Positions 16,437 through 24,561 of a stretch of 64,000 nt of DNA are shown in pieces. Location: the NCBI GenBank assembly GCA_965216695.1, contig OZ244212.1:3100001-3164000 (forward strand), written 5' to 3'. Source of the stretch: G965216695 sp965216695. GTDB lineage: Bacteria; Pseudomonadota; Gammaproteobacteria; Pseudomonadales; Azotimanducaceae. The number at the start of each line of letters is the position of its first letter. Positions within the stretch are counted from its first letter, which is position 1. The notes beneath the pieces are model-generated. The model saw only the letters and a list, made by a program, of their open reading frames with translations, did not search any database and was not told the origin of the DNA. A program made the translations under genes and the position numbers.

Positions 16437-18716
16437 TCAGAACCGGTACGTGAGGCTTCCGGTGATCAACCGGGGCTGACCGAGCGTGCCGATCAGGATG
16501 TCGCCTCCAGCCTCACCTGCGAACAGGTCCAGAAGGTAGAGGTTGGGAAAACGCTGCAGGTCCACGTAGTGATCCTCGTCAAAGAGGTTCTTGGCGTTGA
16601 CGGTGAGTTCCCAGCGCTCGGCCGCGAGACCAATCTGCGCGTTTACCAACGTGTAGTCGGGGTTCTCGACCGGATCCCAGACCTGCAGTCCCTGGTACTC
16701 GCCGGAGTGGTTGATCTGCACGGAGGCAATGAAGTCGATGCCACCGTTACCGATCGGGTGCTGAAAATCGGCGCCCAAGTGCCAGTTCACGTCCTGCACG
16801 ACGGGCGGCGTAGTTCCGCCCACGTCGACGGGGCCTGCAGGTCCGTCAACGAAGGTGCCGCTGTCCCACTCGGCGTCCACCCAGCCGAACGCAGCCGTTA
16901 GCGACAACCAGTCGTTCACGCGCCACATCGCTTCGGCTTCTATGCCGATGTTTTCCGAATCACCGCCGTTGTTGATGCCTTCGATCAGCTGACCGTTCAC
17001 GGTGGCCTGGAACTCCACCTGGCGACCTTCGTAGTCGACGAAAAACGCCGCGAGCGATGCAGACAGTCGGCCGTCCGGTGATTTACCCTTCCAGCCGATC
17101 TCGAAACTCGTTGCCCGCTCTACCTCGAACGTTTCTCCCGCGCCGCCAAGGTTGCCTATGTTGAACCCACCGGGCTCGTAGCCTTCGGCGAATGTGAAAT
17201 ACAGCATGTGATCGTCGTTAAGAAAGCGGGATACAGAGAGTCGCGGCAGAAACTCGACATCGTCGGTTTTGCTCGACACCATCGTGTCGAGGTTGTCGCT
17301 CTCGTTCTCCCATCGATCGATCCGCACGCCGGCGCTCACCTCCCAGGCATCCCACGAATAGGTGGCGTTGGCGAATCCACCCAGGTGACTTTTGTCCCGG
17401 TTGCGCACTTCGAACGGTAGTGCGAGCGAGCTCATTTCCTGATCCGGCGTCACCGTTTCGCCGGCCCAGATGCCGGTGCAGACCCCACCCTGACCGGGCG
17501 CGCCGCCGAAGTCGCTGATCAGGCAGCCGAGCGGCCCGGTAATGTTGCCGTCTTCGTCGATGCGCGCATCGAAGAAGATCTGTTCGGAGCGCATGGTTTC
17601 CTCGAACAGCGAGTAGAATCCGCCCACAATCCACTGCAGCGGTGCGTCGGTGGTCGACGCAATGCGGAACTCCTGAGTGAACACGTCCATGGTTTCGGGA
17701 CGGAACGCATCGAAGATGAACTCCTCCCGGATGTCGACGTCGGTGTAGCGATCGCTTTCGGTATCGGTGTAGGAGGTTAATGACACCACGTCCAGACCGT
17801 CGAGTTCGAGCGTGAGTTCGAGCGTTCCTGCAAAGGTTTCGCGCTTGTGGCTCGAGTTGAGCGTGTTGGCCACCTCGTTCGGATAGTCCAGGTCATCGTC
17901 GACTTCGCGGACCCAGGGATTGTTCGGGCCGTCGTACTCGTTGTAACGCACGGCGGCAAACGCGGACAGCCGCTCGGTGACCGGTCCGGCGACCGACACC
18001 CTTGCGCCGTACTCGTCGAACTGACCTTCGTCGCGATCGGGGTTCGAGCGGAAGCCGTTCAACCGCGCTCGGTTCGGGTTGGTCAGGTAGCCGTCGTCTT
18101 CGTTGTAGAAGCCGAATACGCGAGCTGCCCAGCCGCCGGTACCCAGCGGCACGTTCACGCTGCTCTCCAGGTCGATGATGCTCTGTTCACCCGCGCGTGC
18201 TTTGATGCGACCCGAAACCTCGGTTGGATCGGGCCGGCGGCTCACGAACTTCACTGCGCCGCCGATATTGCTACCGCCGTACAGCACGCCCTGCGGACCT
18301 TTCAGAACCTCGATCCGCTCCAGGTCGCCGAAGCGCGACGAGGCGTCAGAAAATATCTGCACATCGTCCAGGTAGAATCCCACGCCTTGCGTATTGCCGA
18401 AGGAGCCGACCCCGCGAATGGAGACGTTCGGAAAGCCATCCGCGCGCTTCGACAGATTCAGGTTCGCAATGGTGTTGCCGATGTCGTCGAGCGTCGTCAG
18501 ATCACGGCGGGTGATCGCGTCGCCGGTAATCACCGACACCGTCTCCGGAATCTCCAGTACGCCTTCCTCGCGCTTGCGCGCGGTGACGATGATTTCCTCG
18601 ATCACGTTGGCCCCGGCCGCCGACGTCGTGACTGGAAACATGGATGTAAACAGCGCGCAGATCAGCGCGGCGCCAGCAACGCGTGCGCTGGATTCGGACG
18701 TGCGTACGAAAGCCAT
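16437..18716 (-). CDS. TonB-dependent outer membrane receptor
   Basis: 759 residues. A signal peptide (AGAALICALFTSMFPVTTSA) is followed by a TonB-box/plug start, VIEEIIVTARKREEG. The plug domain includes SIRGVGSFGNTQGVGFYLDD and ERIEVLKGPQGVLYGGSNIG, then a 22-strand-type barrel ends in GSLTYRF with the terminal Phe needed for BAM recognition. A GAGGGG ribosome site precedes the start. The receptor imports a large or scarce ligand with energy from TonB-ExbBD; none of those is in the window. It is the last gene of a same-strand series with the XRE regulator, MFS transporter, cupin and PhyH-like dioxygenase, so the ligand is probably the substrate of that pathway rather than iron, though this is not provable here. 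Confidence 0.93.
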   Translation of the reverse strand: MAFVRTSESSARVAGAALICALFTSMFPVTTSAAGANVIEEIIVTARKREEGVLEIPETVSVITGDAITRRDLTTLDDIGNTIANLNLSKRADGFPNVSIRGVGSFGNTQGVGFYLDDVQIFSDASSRFGDLERIEVLKGPQGVLYGGSNIGGAVKFVSRRPDPTEVSGRIKARAGEQSIIDLESSVNVPLGTGGWAARVFGFYNEDDGYLTNPNRARLNGFRSNPDRDEGQFDEYGARVSVAGPVTERLSAFAAVRYNEYDGPNNPWVREVDDDLDYPNEVANTLNSSHKRETFAGTLELTLELDGLDVVSLTSYTDTESDRYTDVDIREEFIFDAFRPETMDVFTQEFRIASTTDAPLQWIVGGFYSLFEETMRSEQIFFDARIDEDGNITGPLGCLISDFGGAPGQGGVCTGIWAGETVTPDQEMSSLALPFEVRNRDKSHLGGFANATYSWDAWEVSAGVRIDRWENESDNLDTMVSSKTDDVEFLPRLSVSRFLNDDHMLYFTFAEGYEPGGFNIGNLGGAGETFEVERATSFEIGWKGKSPDGRLSASLAAFFVDYEGRQVEFQATVNGQLIEGINNGGDSENIGIEAEAMWRVNDWLSLTAAFGWVDAEWDSGTFVDGPAGPVDVGGTTPPVVQDVNWHLGADFQHPIGNGGIDFIASVQINHSGEYQGLQVWDPVENPDYTLVNAQIGLAAERWELTVNAKNLFDEDHYVDLQRFPNLYLLDLFAGEAGGDILIGTLGQPRLITGSLTYRF

Positions 18717-18809
18717 ATCGTAACCCCTCTTCCCGTATGTAGGACAAATGTCCCTCGGGTGGCGCGAGGTTGCAAGTCCTAGCGAACATCGGGCTCGCGT
18801 AGGTTCGTG

Positions 18810-19709
18810 TCAGGAGCGGTCGATCGCCTCGCGATAGGGGTCGAGATCCAAGCCCGGATATCGCGCGGCCACTCCCTTCAGCATTTCCTCGGTCCAGTAC
18901 TCGTGCCCCGGCGGCGGAAACCCGAAGAGCGCGCGTTCTTCCAGCGTGGAACGTTCGAGCCAGCGGCCTAGCGCGCGGCGCACTCCCTGTTCCGGCCAGC
19001 CGACGATCCCCAGCCACGGACAGTCCCTGGGTGCATAGGTAATGAAATGTCCGACCCGTGCGTTGTTGCCTCGGAACGGCGTACCTCGATGGTAGGTGCG
19101 CATGCTGTACGCAAACACCGACCCTGCGGGAACGGTCGCGGTTTGCTCGCGTGCGTAGAGATCAGGCCGGGCGTCGCGGGTGTGCACGCTCGGCCAATGC
19201 ACCTCGTCTCTATAGTGTTGCCAGGAGCAGACCGCGGTAGGCGCCTGATCGCTGCCAACGTCCGTGTAGTAGACGAGGAAGGCGGTCTGCCAGAACCGCG
19301 GATCCGACGACGGATACGCAAGCGTGTGATTTGCGAAATCCATGTGCATCTCTTGATCCTGGTCGGCGTAATGTCCGGTGCACTTGTAGGTCAGGTCGGA
19401 TTGCTCGCAAACAAGGTCGTCGTGTCCCGCGAGCGTGGCGGCGAAGCGGCGTAGGTCCGGGTGCGTGGTGATCGCGTTCAGGCGGTCACCGGCGAACGGG
19501 AAACGGAGCGTGCGACGGTTGCGGGGCGGTTCGTCCCATCCTGCCGGTTTCGGTCCGGTCGGATTGTCGGCGTAGTCGAGCCAACCGGGAATGAAGCGTT
19601 CGACCTCGGCGCGCGCTTCCGTCAATTCTTCATCCGTTAGGAAGTTTTCGATGATCGCGAAGCCGTGCGCGTTGTAGTGCGCTATATGATCCTGCGTGAA
19701 ACCGGCCAC
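18810..19709 (-). CDS. phytanoyl-CoA dioxygenase (PhyH) family non-haem iron oxygenase
   Basis: 299 residues starting MAGFTQDHIAHYNAHGFAII, the typical PhyH N-terminus. The Fe(II) facial triad is visible: His122 and Asp124 in EMHMDFANHT, and a distal His207 in MRTYHRGTPFRG, with a following Arg in NNARVGHF that would bind 2-oxoglutarate. The family hydroxylates or halogenates small lipids and secondary metabolites in the cytoplasm. It is separated from the upstream cupin gene by only 15 bases, indicating one transcript, and lies 93 bases upstream of the TonB receptor. The chemistry is likely; the substrate is unknown. Confidence 0.9.
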   Translation of the reverse strand: MAGFTQDHIAHYNAHGFAIIENFLTDEELTEARAEVERFIPGWLDYADNPTGPKPAGWDEPPRNRRTLRFPFAGDRLNAITTHPDLRRFAATLAGHDDLVCEQSDLTYKCTGHYADQDQEMHMDFANHTLAYPSSDPRFWQTAFLVYYTDVGSDQAPTAVCSWQHYRDEVHWPSVHTRDARPDLYAREQTATVPAGSVFAYSMRTYHRGTPFRGNNARVGHFITYAPRDCPWLGIVGWPEQGVRRALGRWLERSTLEERALFGFPPPGHEYWTEEMLKGVAARYPGLDLDPYREAIDRS

Positions 19710-19724
19710 GAAGAAACCCCGAAC

Positions 19725-20060
19725 TCAACCGCGCGGGCGGCGGGCAAACAGCACCAATAACACCATGTCTTCTTCTATCTCGAAGAAACTGTGTTCTTCG
19801 CTTGCCCGTATGTAGAGCAGATTGCCTGGTCGCACGCGTTTCACGTCATCGCCGACCTGCAGCTGGGCGCTGCCCTCAACGACGTAATACATCTCGTCGT
19901 CGTCATGTGGGCTCTGCATGTCTTTCGAGCCCTTCGCCAGACGGTAGATACCGCAGTGCATCGACGGCGCGTTCAGAAACTCCTTGTAGTTCACGGGTGA
20001 GTCGCCCATTTCGGCGACCAATTGATCTACGTCGAATATTTCCCAATTGTTCTGATCCAT
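19725..20060 (-). CDS. small cupin-domain protein
   Basis: 111 residues from ATG 20060. A single conserved beta-barrel has motif 1 around KDMQSPHDDDEMYYVVEG and motif 2 around RPGNLLYIRASEEHSFFEI. Only one His is present in motif 1 where metal cupins usually have HxH, so metal binding may use fewer or different ligands. It is immediately upstream of the PhyH-like dioxygenase and 108 bases downstream of the MFS transporter gene on the same strand. A sensor, ligand-binding or small-isomerase role within the locus is plausible, but no specific function can be assigned. Confidence 0.8.
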   Translation of the reverse strand: MDQNNWEIFDVDQLVAEMGDSPVNYKEFLNAPSMHCGIYRLAKGSKDMQSPHDDDEMYYVVEGSAQLQVGDDVKRVRPGNLLYIRASEEHSFFEIEEDMVLLVLFARRPRG

Positions 20061-20168
20061 TTCGAGCGGTCCAGTCGTGGTGGCGTCCGATTGCGCGACA
20101 TTAGGCTAATACATAGCAGTGTCGCGCGAGTCGCACAACTCCTCAGCACGTTGAATTAGGGATTCGAA

Positions 20169-21518
20169 TCAGGCGGCGGCTTCCAGTCGGCTCAGGCTCC
20201 GCCGGTAGGGGGCCATACCGATCAGGATTGCCAGGACCGCCAGGGGCGCGCCAACGAGGTTAACAATCGCGAGCGACGCGCCGACGCGGGATTCGTCAGC
20301 AAACACATGGTGCGTGACGAAACCAACGGCGGCCGCACCCAGCGACAGCCCGATGAAGTTGCTGAAGAAAAGGTAGGCCGAGGAGATTTTGGCGCGCATC
20401 TCGTTCGGCGTAATCGTCATCATTGCGGCCGCGGCCAGGCCGGCGGGCACGGCGCTGAAAAATTGATACGGCGCGAACAGTATGGCGGCGGTACGGCCGT
20501 CGGGCGCAACCAGGAACACCAGCATCGCCAGTGGGGCCAGGGGTATGGAGCAGAGCATGGTGGCGCGGTAGGGGGCGTCCTCGCGGCCCCGCTTCGCGAG
20601 CCAGCTCGCGAACCAGCCGCCGAACAGGGCACCGGCGGTGCCGAAAATTGCGACGATGGTGCCATAGACCGATCCGGCCTCGCTGGCCGACCAGCCGAAC
20701 GTGCGGATAAAAAATGTCGGAACCCACGCAAAGTTGCCGTACGCGACCATTACCAACATGGTGAAACTCCCGAACAGCGTCGCGAAGGTCTTGCCGTGGT
20801 CGGCCACGAAGCGGAAGAACGCACGCAATGTGGTTCGGTCGACGGGGTCTTCCTGCACCTCTGCGCCCGAGCCGATGTTGCGACGCAACGGTTCGCGCAC
20901 GGTCAACAACAGGAGCGCAAGCAACAATCCGGGCAGGCCGATCGCTAGAAACGAGAACTGCCAGGGTTGAATGACGCCCAATACCGGCACTGAAATGGAT
21001 TCCAGAGAATTGGCGTAACCGATCACCGCGCCGCCGACGATCATCGCCATGCCGACCCCGGTGAGATTACCCATCGTGAACACACTCATTGCCAGCGGGA
21101 GCACTTCCTTGCGGAAGTAGTCGCTGATCATCGAGTAGGCGCAGGGTGAGAGACAGGCTTCGCCGCTGCCGACGCCAACGCGGGCAAGAAACAGTTGCCA
21201 GAAGTTGCTGGCCAGACCGCACGCAGCCGTAGCTAAGCTCCAGAACGTGACACCGGCAATGATGATGTTGCGGCGATTGTATCGGTCTGCCAGCAGCGCG
21301 ATGGGCATGGACATCACTGCGTAGAAGATGCCGAACGGGGGCCCCTGTAGCAATCCGATCTCGAAATCGTTCAATCCAAGGTCCGCTTTGATGTCTTCGA
21401 CCAGCAGCGCAATGATCTGGCGGTCGAGAAACGAGAACACCGAGCCGATGAACAGCACGATAACGACGTACCACGCATAGCGTGAAGCGGGCGGAGCGTC
21501 GTTCAGTGTGGCCGCCAT
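20169..21518 (-). CDS. MFS transporter
   Basis: 449 residues from ATG 21518, which overlaps the regulator stop (TGATG). Twelve hydrophobic segments are apparent. The N-terminal half has FSFLDRQIIALLVEDIKADL and the loop 2-3 motif ADRYNRRNIIIAG, as in anion:cation symporter/ACS-type and spinster-like MFS proteins common in sphingomonads and marine gammaproteobacteria. It should move a small organic solute across the inner membrane. Its position between the XRE regulator and the cupin/dioxygenase pair suggests uptake or export of the same compound the TonB receptor handles. Direction and substrate are unknown. Confidence 0.92.
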   Translation of the reverse strand: MAATLNDAPPASRYAWYVVIVLFIGSVFSFLDRQIIALLVEDIKADLGLNDFEIGLLQGPPFGIFYAVMSMPIALLADRYNRRNIIIAGVTFWSLATAACGLASNFWQLFLARVGVGSGEACLSPCAYSMISDYFRKEVLPLAMSVFTMGNLTGVGMAMIVGGAVIGYANSLESISVPVLGVIQPWQFSFLAIGLPGLLLALLLLTVREPLRRNIGSGAEVQEDPVDRTTLRAFFRFVADHGKTFATLFGSFTMLVMVAYGNFAWVPTFFIRTFGWSASEAGSVYGTIVAIFGTAGALFGGWFASWLAKRGREDAPYRATMLCSIPLAPLAMLVFLVAPDGRTAAILFAPYQFFSAVPAGLAAAAMMTITPNEMRAKISSAYLFFSNFIGLSLGAAAVGFVTHHVFADESRVGASLAIVNLVGAPLAVLAILIGMAPYRRSLSRLEAAA

Positions 21519-22123
21519 CAGAGGTCCAGCGATGCCTCGATGTCTTCGATCAGGTAGGGGCTGATGACCGCCATGATCGGTGATGCCCAGCGCAGACTCA
21601 CGTTGAATTCTGCACGCCCCTCGGGATTGTCGATGTGCGTTGCGTTGCCATTGCGGATCGGCCAGCCGATACGCTGCGTGCCATCTGTGCGCATCAGAAC
21701 GCAGCGCCGCTCCCAAGCGCTTTCCGGGATGCCGTCGGAATGGCGGCGATAAACGATGATGTGGCCGAACATCCGTTCGATGTTGCCGCTCGGCTCCCAG
21801 CGTACGGCGGCGATCGACTCCATGTCACCGGCGATTGGGGGCACCCAGGTGGTGGTCTCCGAGTCAGGCGGTAGTGGTTTGATCTCGTTCACCGCATCGA
21901 TGATGCCAGTGACCGGTACGCGGTGATACTGCGAAAACAGCATGCCTGGATCCAGGCCCAGCTCCTCGCAGTATGTGAGCATTGCGTCGACGGAAAGACG
22001 TCGCTTGCCGAGTTCCAAACGGTGCAGGTGCGCGCTGCTGATACCCATCCGGTCCGCCAGCGCCGCGAGCGATACACCTTTGCGTCTGCGTTGGTCGCGG
22101 AGTTTCCTGGGGTCGAACGCCAT
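21518..22123 (-). CDS. XRE-family transcriptional regulator with C-terminal sensor region
   Basis: 201 residues if started at ATG 22123 (MAFDPRKLRDQRRRKG); ATG 22159 would add 12 residues and run across the palindromic candidate operator. The first 65 residues are a Cro/cI helix-turn-helix (GVSLAALADRMGISSAHLHR). The remaining 135 residues include GHIIVYRRH and FNVSLRWASPIMAVISPYL and resemble no domain I can name. Its stop overlaps the MFS start, so regulator and transporter are co-translated. The divergent TonB receptor begins at 22270. It most likely controls both directions, probably with autoregulation through the TTACC/GGTAA sites; whether it represses or activates cannot be seen. Confidence 0.85.
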   Translation of the reverse strand: MAFDPRKLRDQRRRKGVSLAALADRMGISSAHLHRLELGKRRLSVDAMLTYCEELGLDPGMLFSQYHRVPVTGIIDAVNEIKPLPPDSETTTWVPPIAGDMESIAAVRWEPSGNIERMFGHIIVYRRHSDGIPESAWERRCVLMRTDGTQRIGWPIRNGNATHIDNPEGRAEFNVSLRWASPIMAVISPYLIEDIEASLDL

Positions 22124-22133
22124 CGTCGTTTTC

Positions 22134-22209
22134 TTACCAAATAGGTAAATTTCGTCCATATGGTAACAATCGAATGGATTACTCGCAGAAATCACGTCGC
22201 TCGCTTACC
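22134..22209. promoter_or_regulatory. candidate operator: four TTACC/GGTAA half-sites in the divergent region
   Basis: TTACC at 22134-22138 and GGTAA at 22144-22148 form an inverted repeat with a five-base spacer. GGTAA recurs at 22162-22166, in the same orientation and 18 bases on, next to the palindrome CCATATGG (22156-22163). TTACC recurs at 22205-22209. The cluster lies between the start of the XRE regulator gene and the divergent TonB receptor gene. By chance such a five-mer is expected far less than once in this length. The arrangement suits a dimeric regulator with two adjacent sites. This is inference from pattern and position only. Confidence 0.5.
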
Positions 22210-22269
22210 GAAAGTTTGATTTATTGCCTGGTGTGTGGACACTTGGCGCACACCATTTGGAGAGGGGTC

Positions 22270-24561
22270 ATGAGACGAGATCGTTTTCGCCGGTTCGTTG
22301 TGCCGGTGGGCTTATGGATGTTGATTGGCGGAGTGTCGATCAGCAATACGGTTGCGGCGCAAACAGAGACCGCAACCCACCGCGTGATCGAGGAGATCAT
22401 TACAACTGCGCGTAAACGCAGCGAGCCGTTGCAGGAGACCCCGGTCGCATCGTCCGTGCTCACCGGCGAAGCGCTGGACATGACCTTTCATGCGGACCTG
22501 AAGACACTCGCGTTTCCGGCGCCGAACGTCAATCTGGCGACCGTGAGCGCTTTTGCCAACGCTGTATCGGTGTCGATTCGCGGTATCAGCAATTCCGACA
22601 TCGATTCCACGGTCGATCCGCCGGTTGCGATCTTTGTCGACGGCGTCTACATGGCACGCCCTGTCGCAAGCAGCATGGATCTGTTCGATGTAGAACAGAT
22701 CGAAGTGTTGCGCGGTCCTCAGGGAACGCTGTTCGGCCGCAACACGTCGGCGGGCGCGATCCAGATCCGCACGCGCCGACCTTCCGGTGAGTTTGGTATG
22801 CGCGGCCGCGTCACGGTGGGTGAATACGGGCGCGCGGACTTTCGAGGCGCACTAGACTTCCCGCTGGTAGAAGGCAAATTGGCGGGTAAGGTATCGGTGC
22901 TGTCCCAGAACATGGACGGCTACTACGAAAGCGCGATCACGGGGCGTGACCTGGGTGCCGAAGACATTTTTTCGGTGCGGCCGATGCTCGAGTTCACGCC
23001 GAACGATGCAGTGGACCTGACACTGATCGGCGAGTATCACCGCAACAAGAGCGAACCGAGACCGCAGCAGAACCAATCTCCGGCCAGCCGGCTGTTGTGT
23101 GTTCTGCACGGATTCTGCGGCTTCGAACTGGGTGATGGAGACGAGTACACCGTTGAAGCCGAAGAACCCGGGTTCATCGACGCAGAGATCTGGGGCCTTA
23201 CCGCGGAACTGAACTGGCGCCTCGACCCCGGTGTGGTAACGCTGATCGCGAACTACCGCGACACAGACGAGGACGTGGTGTATGACCCGGACGCGGTACT
23301 GTATCCGATGTTTCTGGTGGACCGGCAGCAGCCGCACTCGCAATGGTCGACCGAGTTGCGATTTGCGTCCACAGCCTACGAGCGGTTCGATTTCATTACC
23401 GGCGTGTACTTCTTCCACCAGGAATACGATCTGGAACGCAATACGTTCCTGGCGATCGTTTCTCCGACGCCGGTCGGCCGGAATCTGAGTCTTACCGGCC
23501 AGGACCACGATGCGGTGTCGATTTTCGGTGAGCTGAATTACCACGTTACCGATGCGCTCACGTTGACCGTCGGCGCGCGCTACAGTGACGAGGAAAAAGA
23601 CTTCTTTCAGTTCCCGTTCGGCCCGTTTCCGAATACCGGCGCCCGGATCGACGTGAGTGAATCCTGGGACGACTTCGGTCCCAAGTTCGGCGTAACCTAT
23701 CAGTGGAACCCGAATCTCATGACCTATGCGACCTATCAGAAGGGATTCAAAAGCGGTGGCTTCAATGGCCGGTGCGGTCAGACCGTGACCTGTCTGCGGC
23801 CGTTCGATCCCGAAGAGGTGGACGGATACGAAGTCGGCCTGAAAGCGGATCTGCTGGACGATCGGTTGCGTACGAACGTAGCGTTATTCTGGTCCGAGTA
23901 CGAGGACATGCAGCGTGGCGCGATCGTTCCCCTGCCGCCCGGCGCAGCGAACCCTCAGGAAACGGTTACCGACAACGCGGCGGGCGCCACGATTCGCGGT
24001 GTCGAGCTGGAGGTAACGGCCTTGTTCGGCGAGCGCTTCCAGCTTGACCTGGCTCTCGGGTATCTGGATGCGGAGTACGACAATTTCTGCGCGGACATCA
24101 ACGGCGCGCAAACATTTCCCTCGATGCCGGTATCCAACTGCGGCGGGAGTGTGACGCAAACCAACAACCTCGACGATCCGGGTGGCGAAGCTGCGTACCT
24201 GGTGGACGAAGACAATTCAGACTTCGAGCTGGCACGCGCGCCGGAGCTGAACTATTCGATCAACGGCACCTTCTCGCAGCCGCTGGGCAATGGGGGCAAT
24301 CTGACATTCAACGTGCGCTACACGTGGGTGGACGAATTGTTCACGGATGGGAGCGAGCGCAGCCTGCGCGATGATGTGGGTCTGTTGAATGCGAGCATCA
24401 CGTACTACGATCCAACCGATCGCTTCCGCATCAGCGTGTTCGGCCGCAACATCACCGACGAAGTGTATGCGGATTCGCGGACGCTGGTTCCGCCGCTATT
24501 CGATACCAGAGCCGTGAACGCACCGGAGCAGTGGGGCGTGGAAGTGGGCTGGGAGATGTGA
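22270..24561 (+). CDS. TonB-dependent outer membrane receptor
   Basis: 763 residues from ATG 22270, preceded by GAGAGGGG. A signal peptide (LWMLIGGVSISNTVAAQ) is followed by VIEEIITTARKRSEPLQETP. The plug has SVSIRGISNSDIDSTV, PPVAIFVDGVYMARP and EQIEVLRGPQGTLFGRNTSA, and a large barrel with extended loops follows. It is only moderately similar to the 16437-18716 receptor, so the two probably recognise different ligands or forms. The C-terminus reads VEVGWEM and ends in Met where most barrels end in Phe or Tyr. The next gene overlaps it by four bases, an unusual coupling of a receptor to a DUF3604 protein. The putative operator lies 60-135 bases upstream of the start. Confidence 0.93.
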   Translation: MRRDRFRRFVVPVGLWMLIGGVSISNTVAAQTETATHRVIEEIITTARKRSEPLQETPVASSVLTGEALDMTFHADLKTLAFPAPNVNLATVSAFANAVSVSIRGISNSDIDSTVDPPVAIFVDGVYMARPVASSMDLFDVEQIEVLRGPQGTLFGRNTSAGAIQIRTRRPSGEFGMRGRVTVGEYGRADFRGALDFPLVEGKLAGKVSVLSQNMDGYYESAITGRDLGAEDIFSVRPMLEFTPNDAVDLTLIGEYHRNKSEPRPQQNQSPASRLLCVLHGFCGFELGDGDEYTVEAEEPGFIDAEIWGLTAELNWRLDPGVVTLIANYRDTDEDVVYDPDAVLYPMFLVDRQQPHSQWSTELRFASTAYERFDFITGVYFFHQEYDLERNTFLAIVSPTPVGRNLSLTGQDHDAVSIFGELNYHVTDALTLTVGARYSDEEKDFFQFPFGPFPNTGARIDVSESWDDFGPKFGVTYQWNPNLMTYATYQKGFKSGGFNGRCGQTVTCLRPFDPEEVDGYEVGLKADLLDDRLRTNVALFWSEYEDMQRGAIVPLPPGAANPQETVTDNAAGATIRGVELEVTALFGERFQLDLALGYLDAEYDNFCADINGAQTFPSMPVSNCGGSVTQTNNLDDPGGEAAYLVDEDNSDFELARAPELNYSINGTFSQPLGNGGNLTFNVRYTWVDELFTDGSERSLRDDVGLLNASITYYDPTDRFRISVFGRNITDEVYADSRTLVPPLFDTRAVNAPEQWGVEVGWEM

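Noticed and set aside
22230..22254. Hairpin GGTGTG/CACACC in the 5' leader of the second TonB receptor as a riboswitch
   Set aside because: Only a six-pair stem with a 13-base loop; no conserved aptamer elements could be identified.
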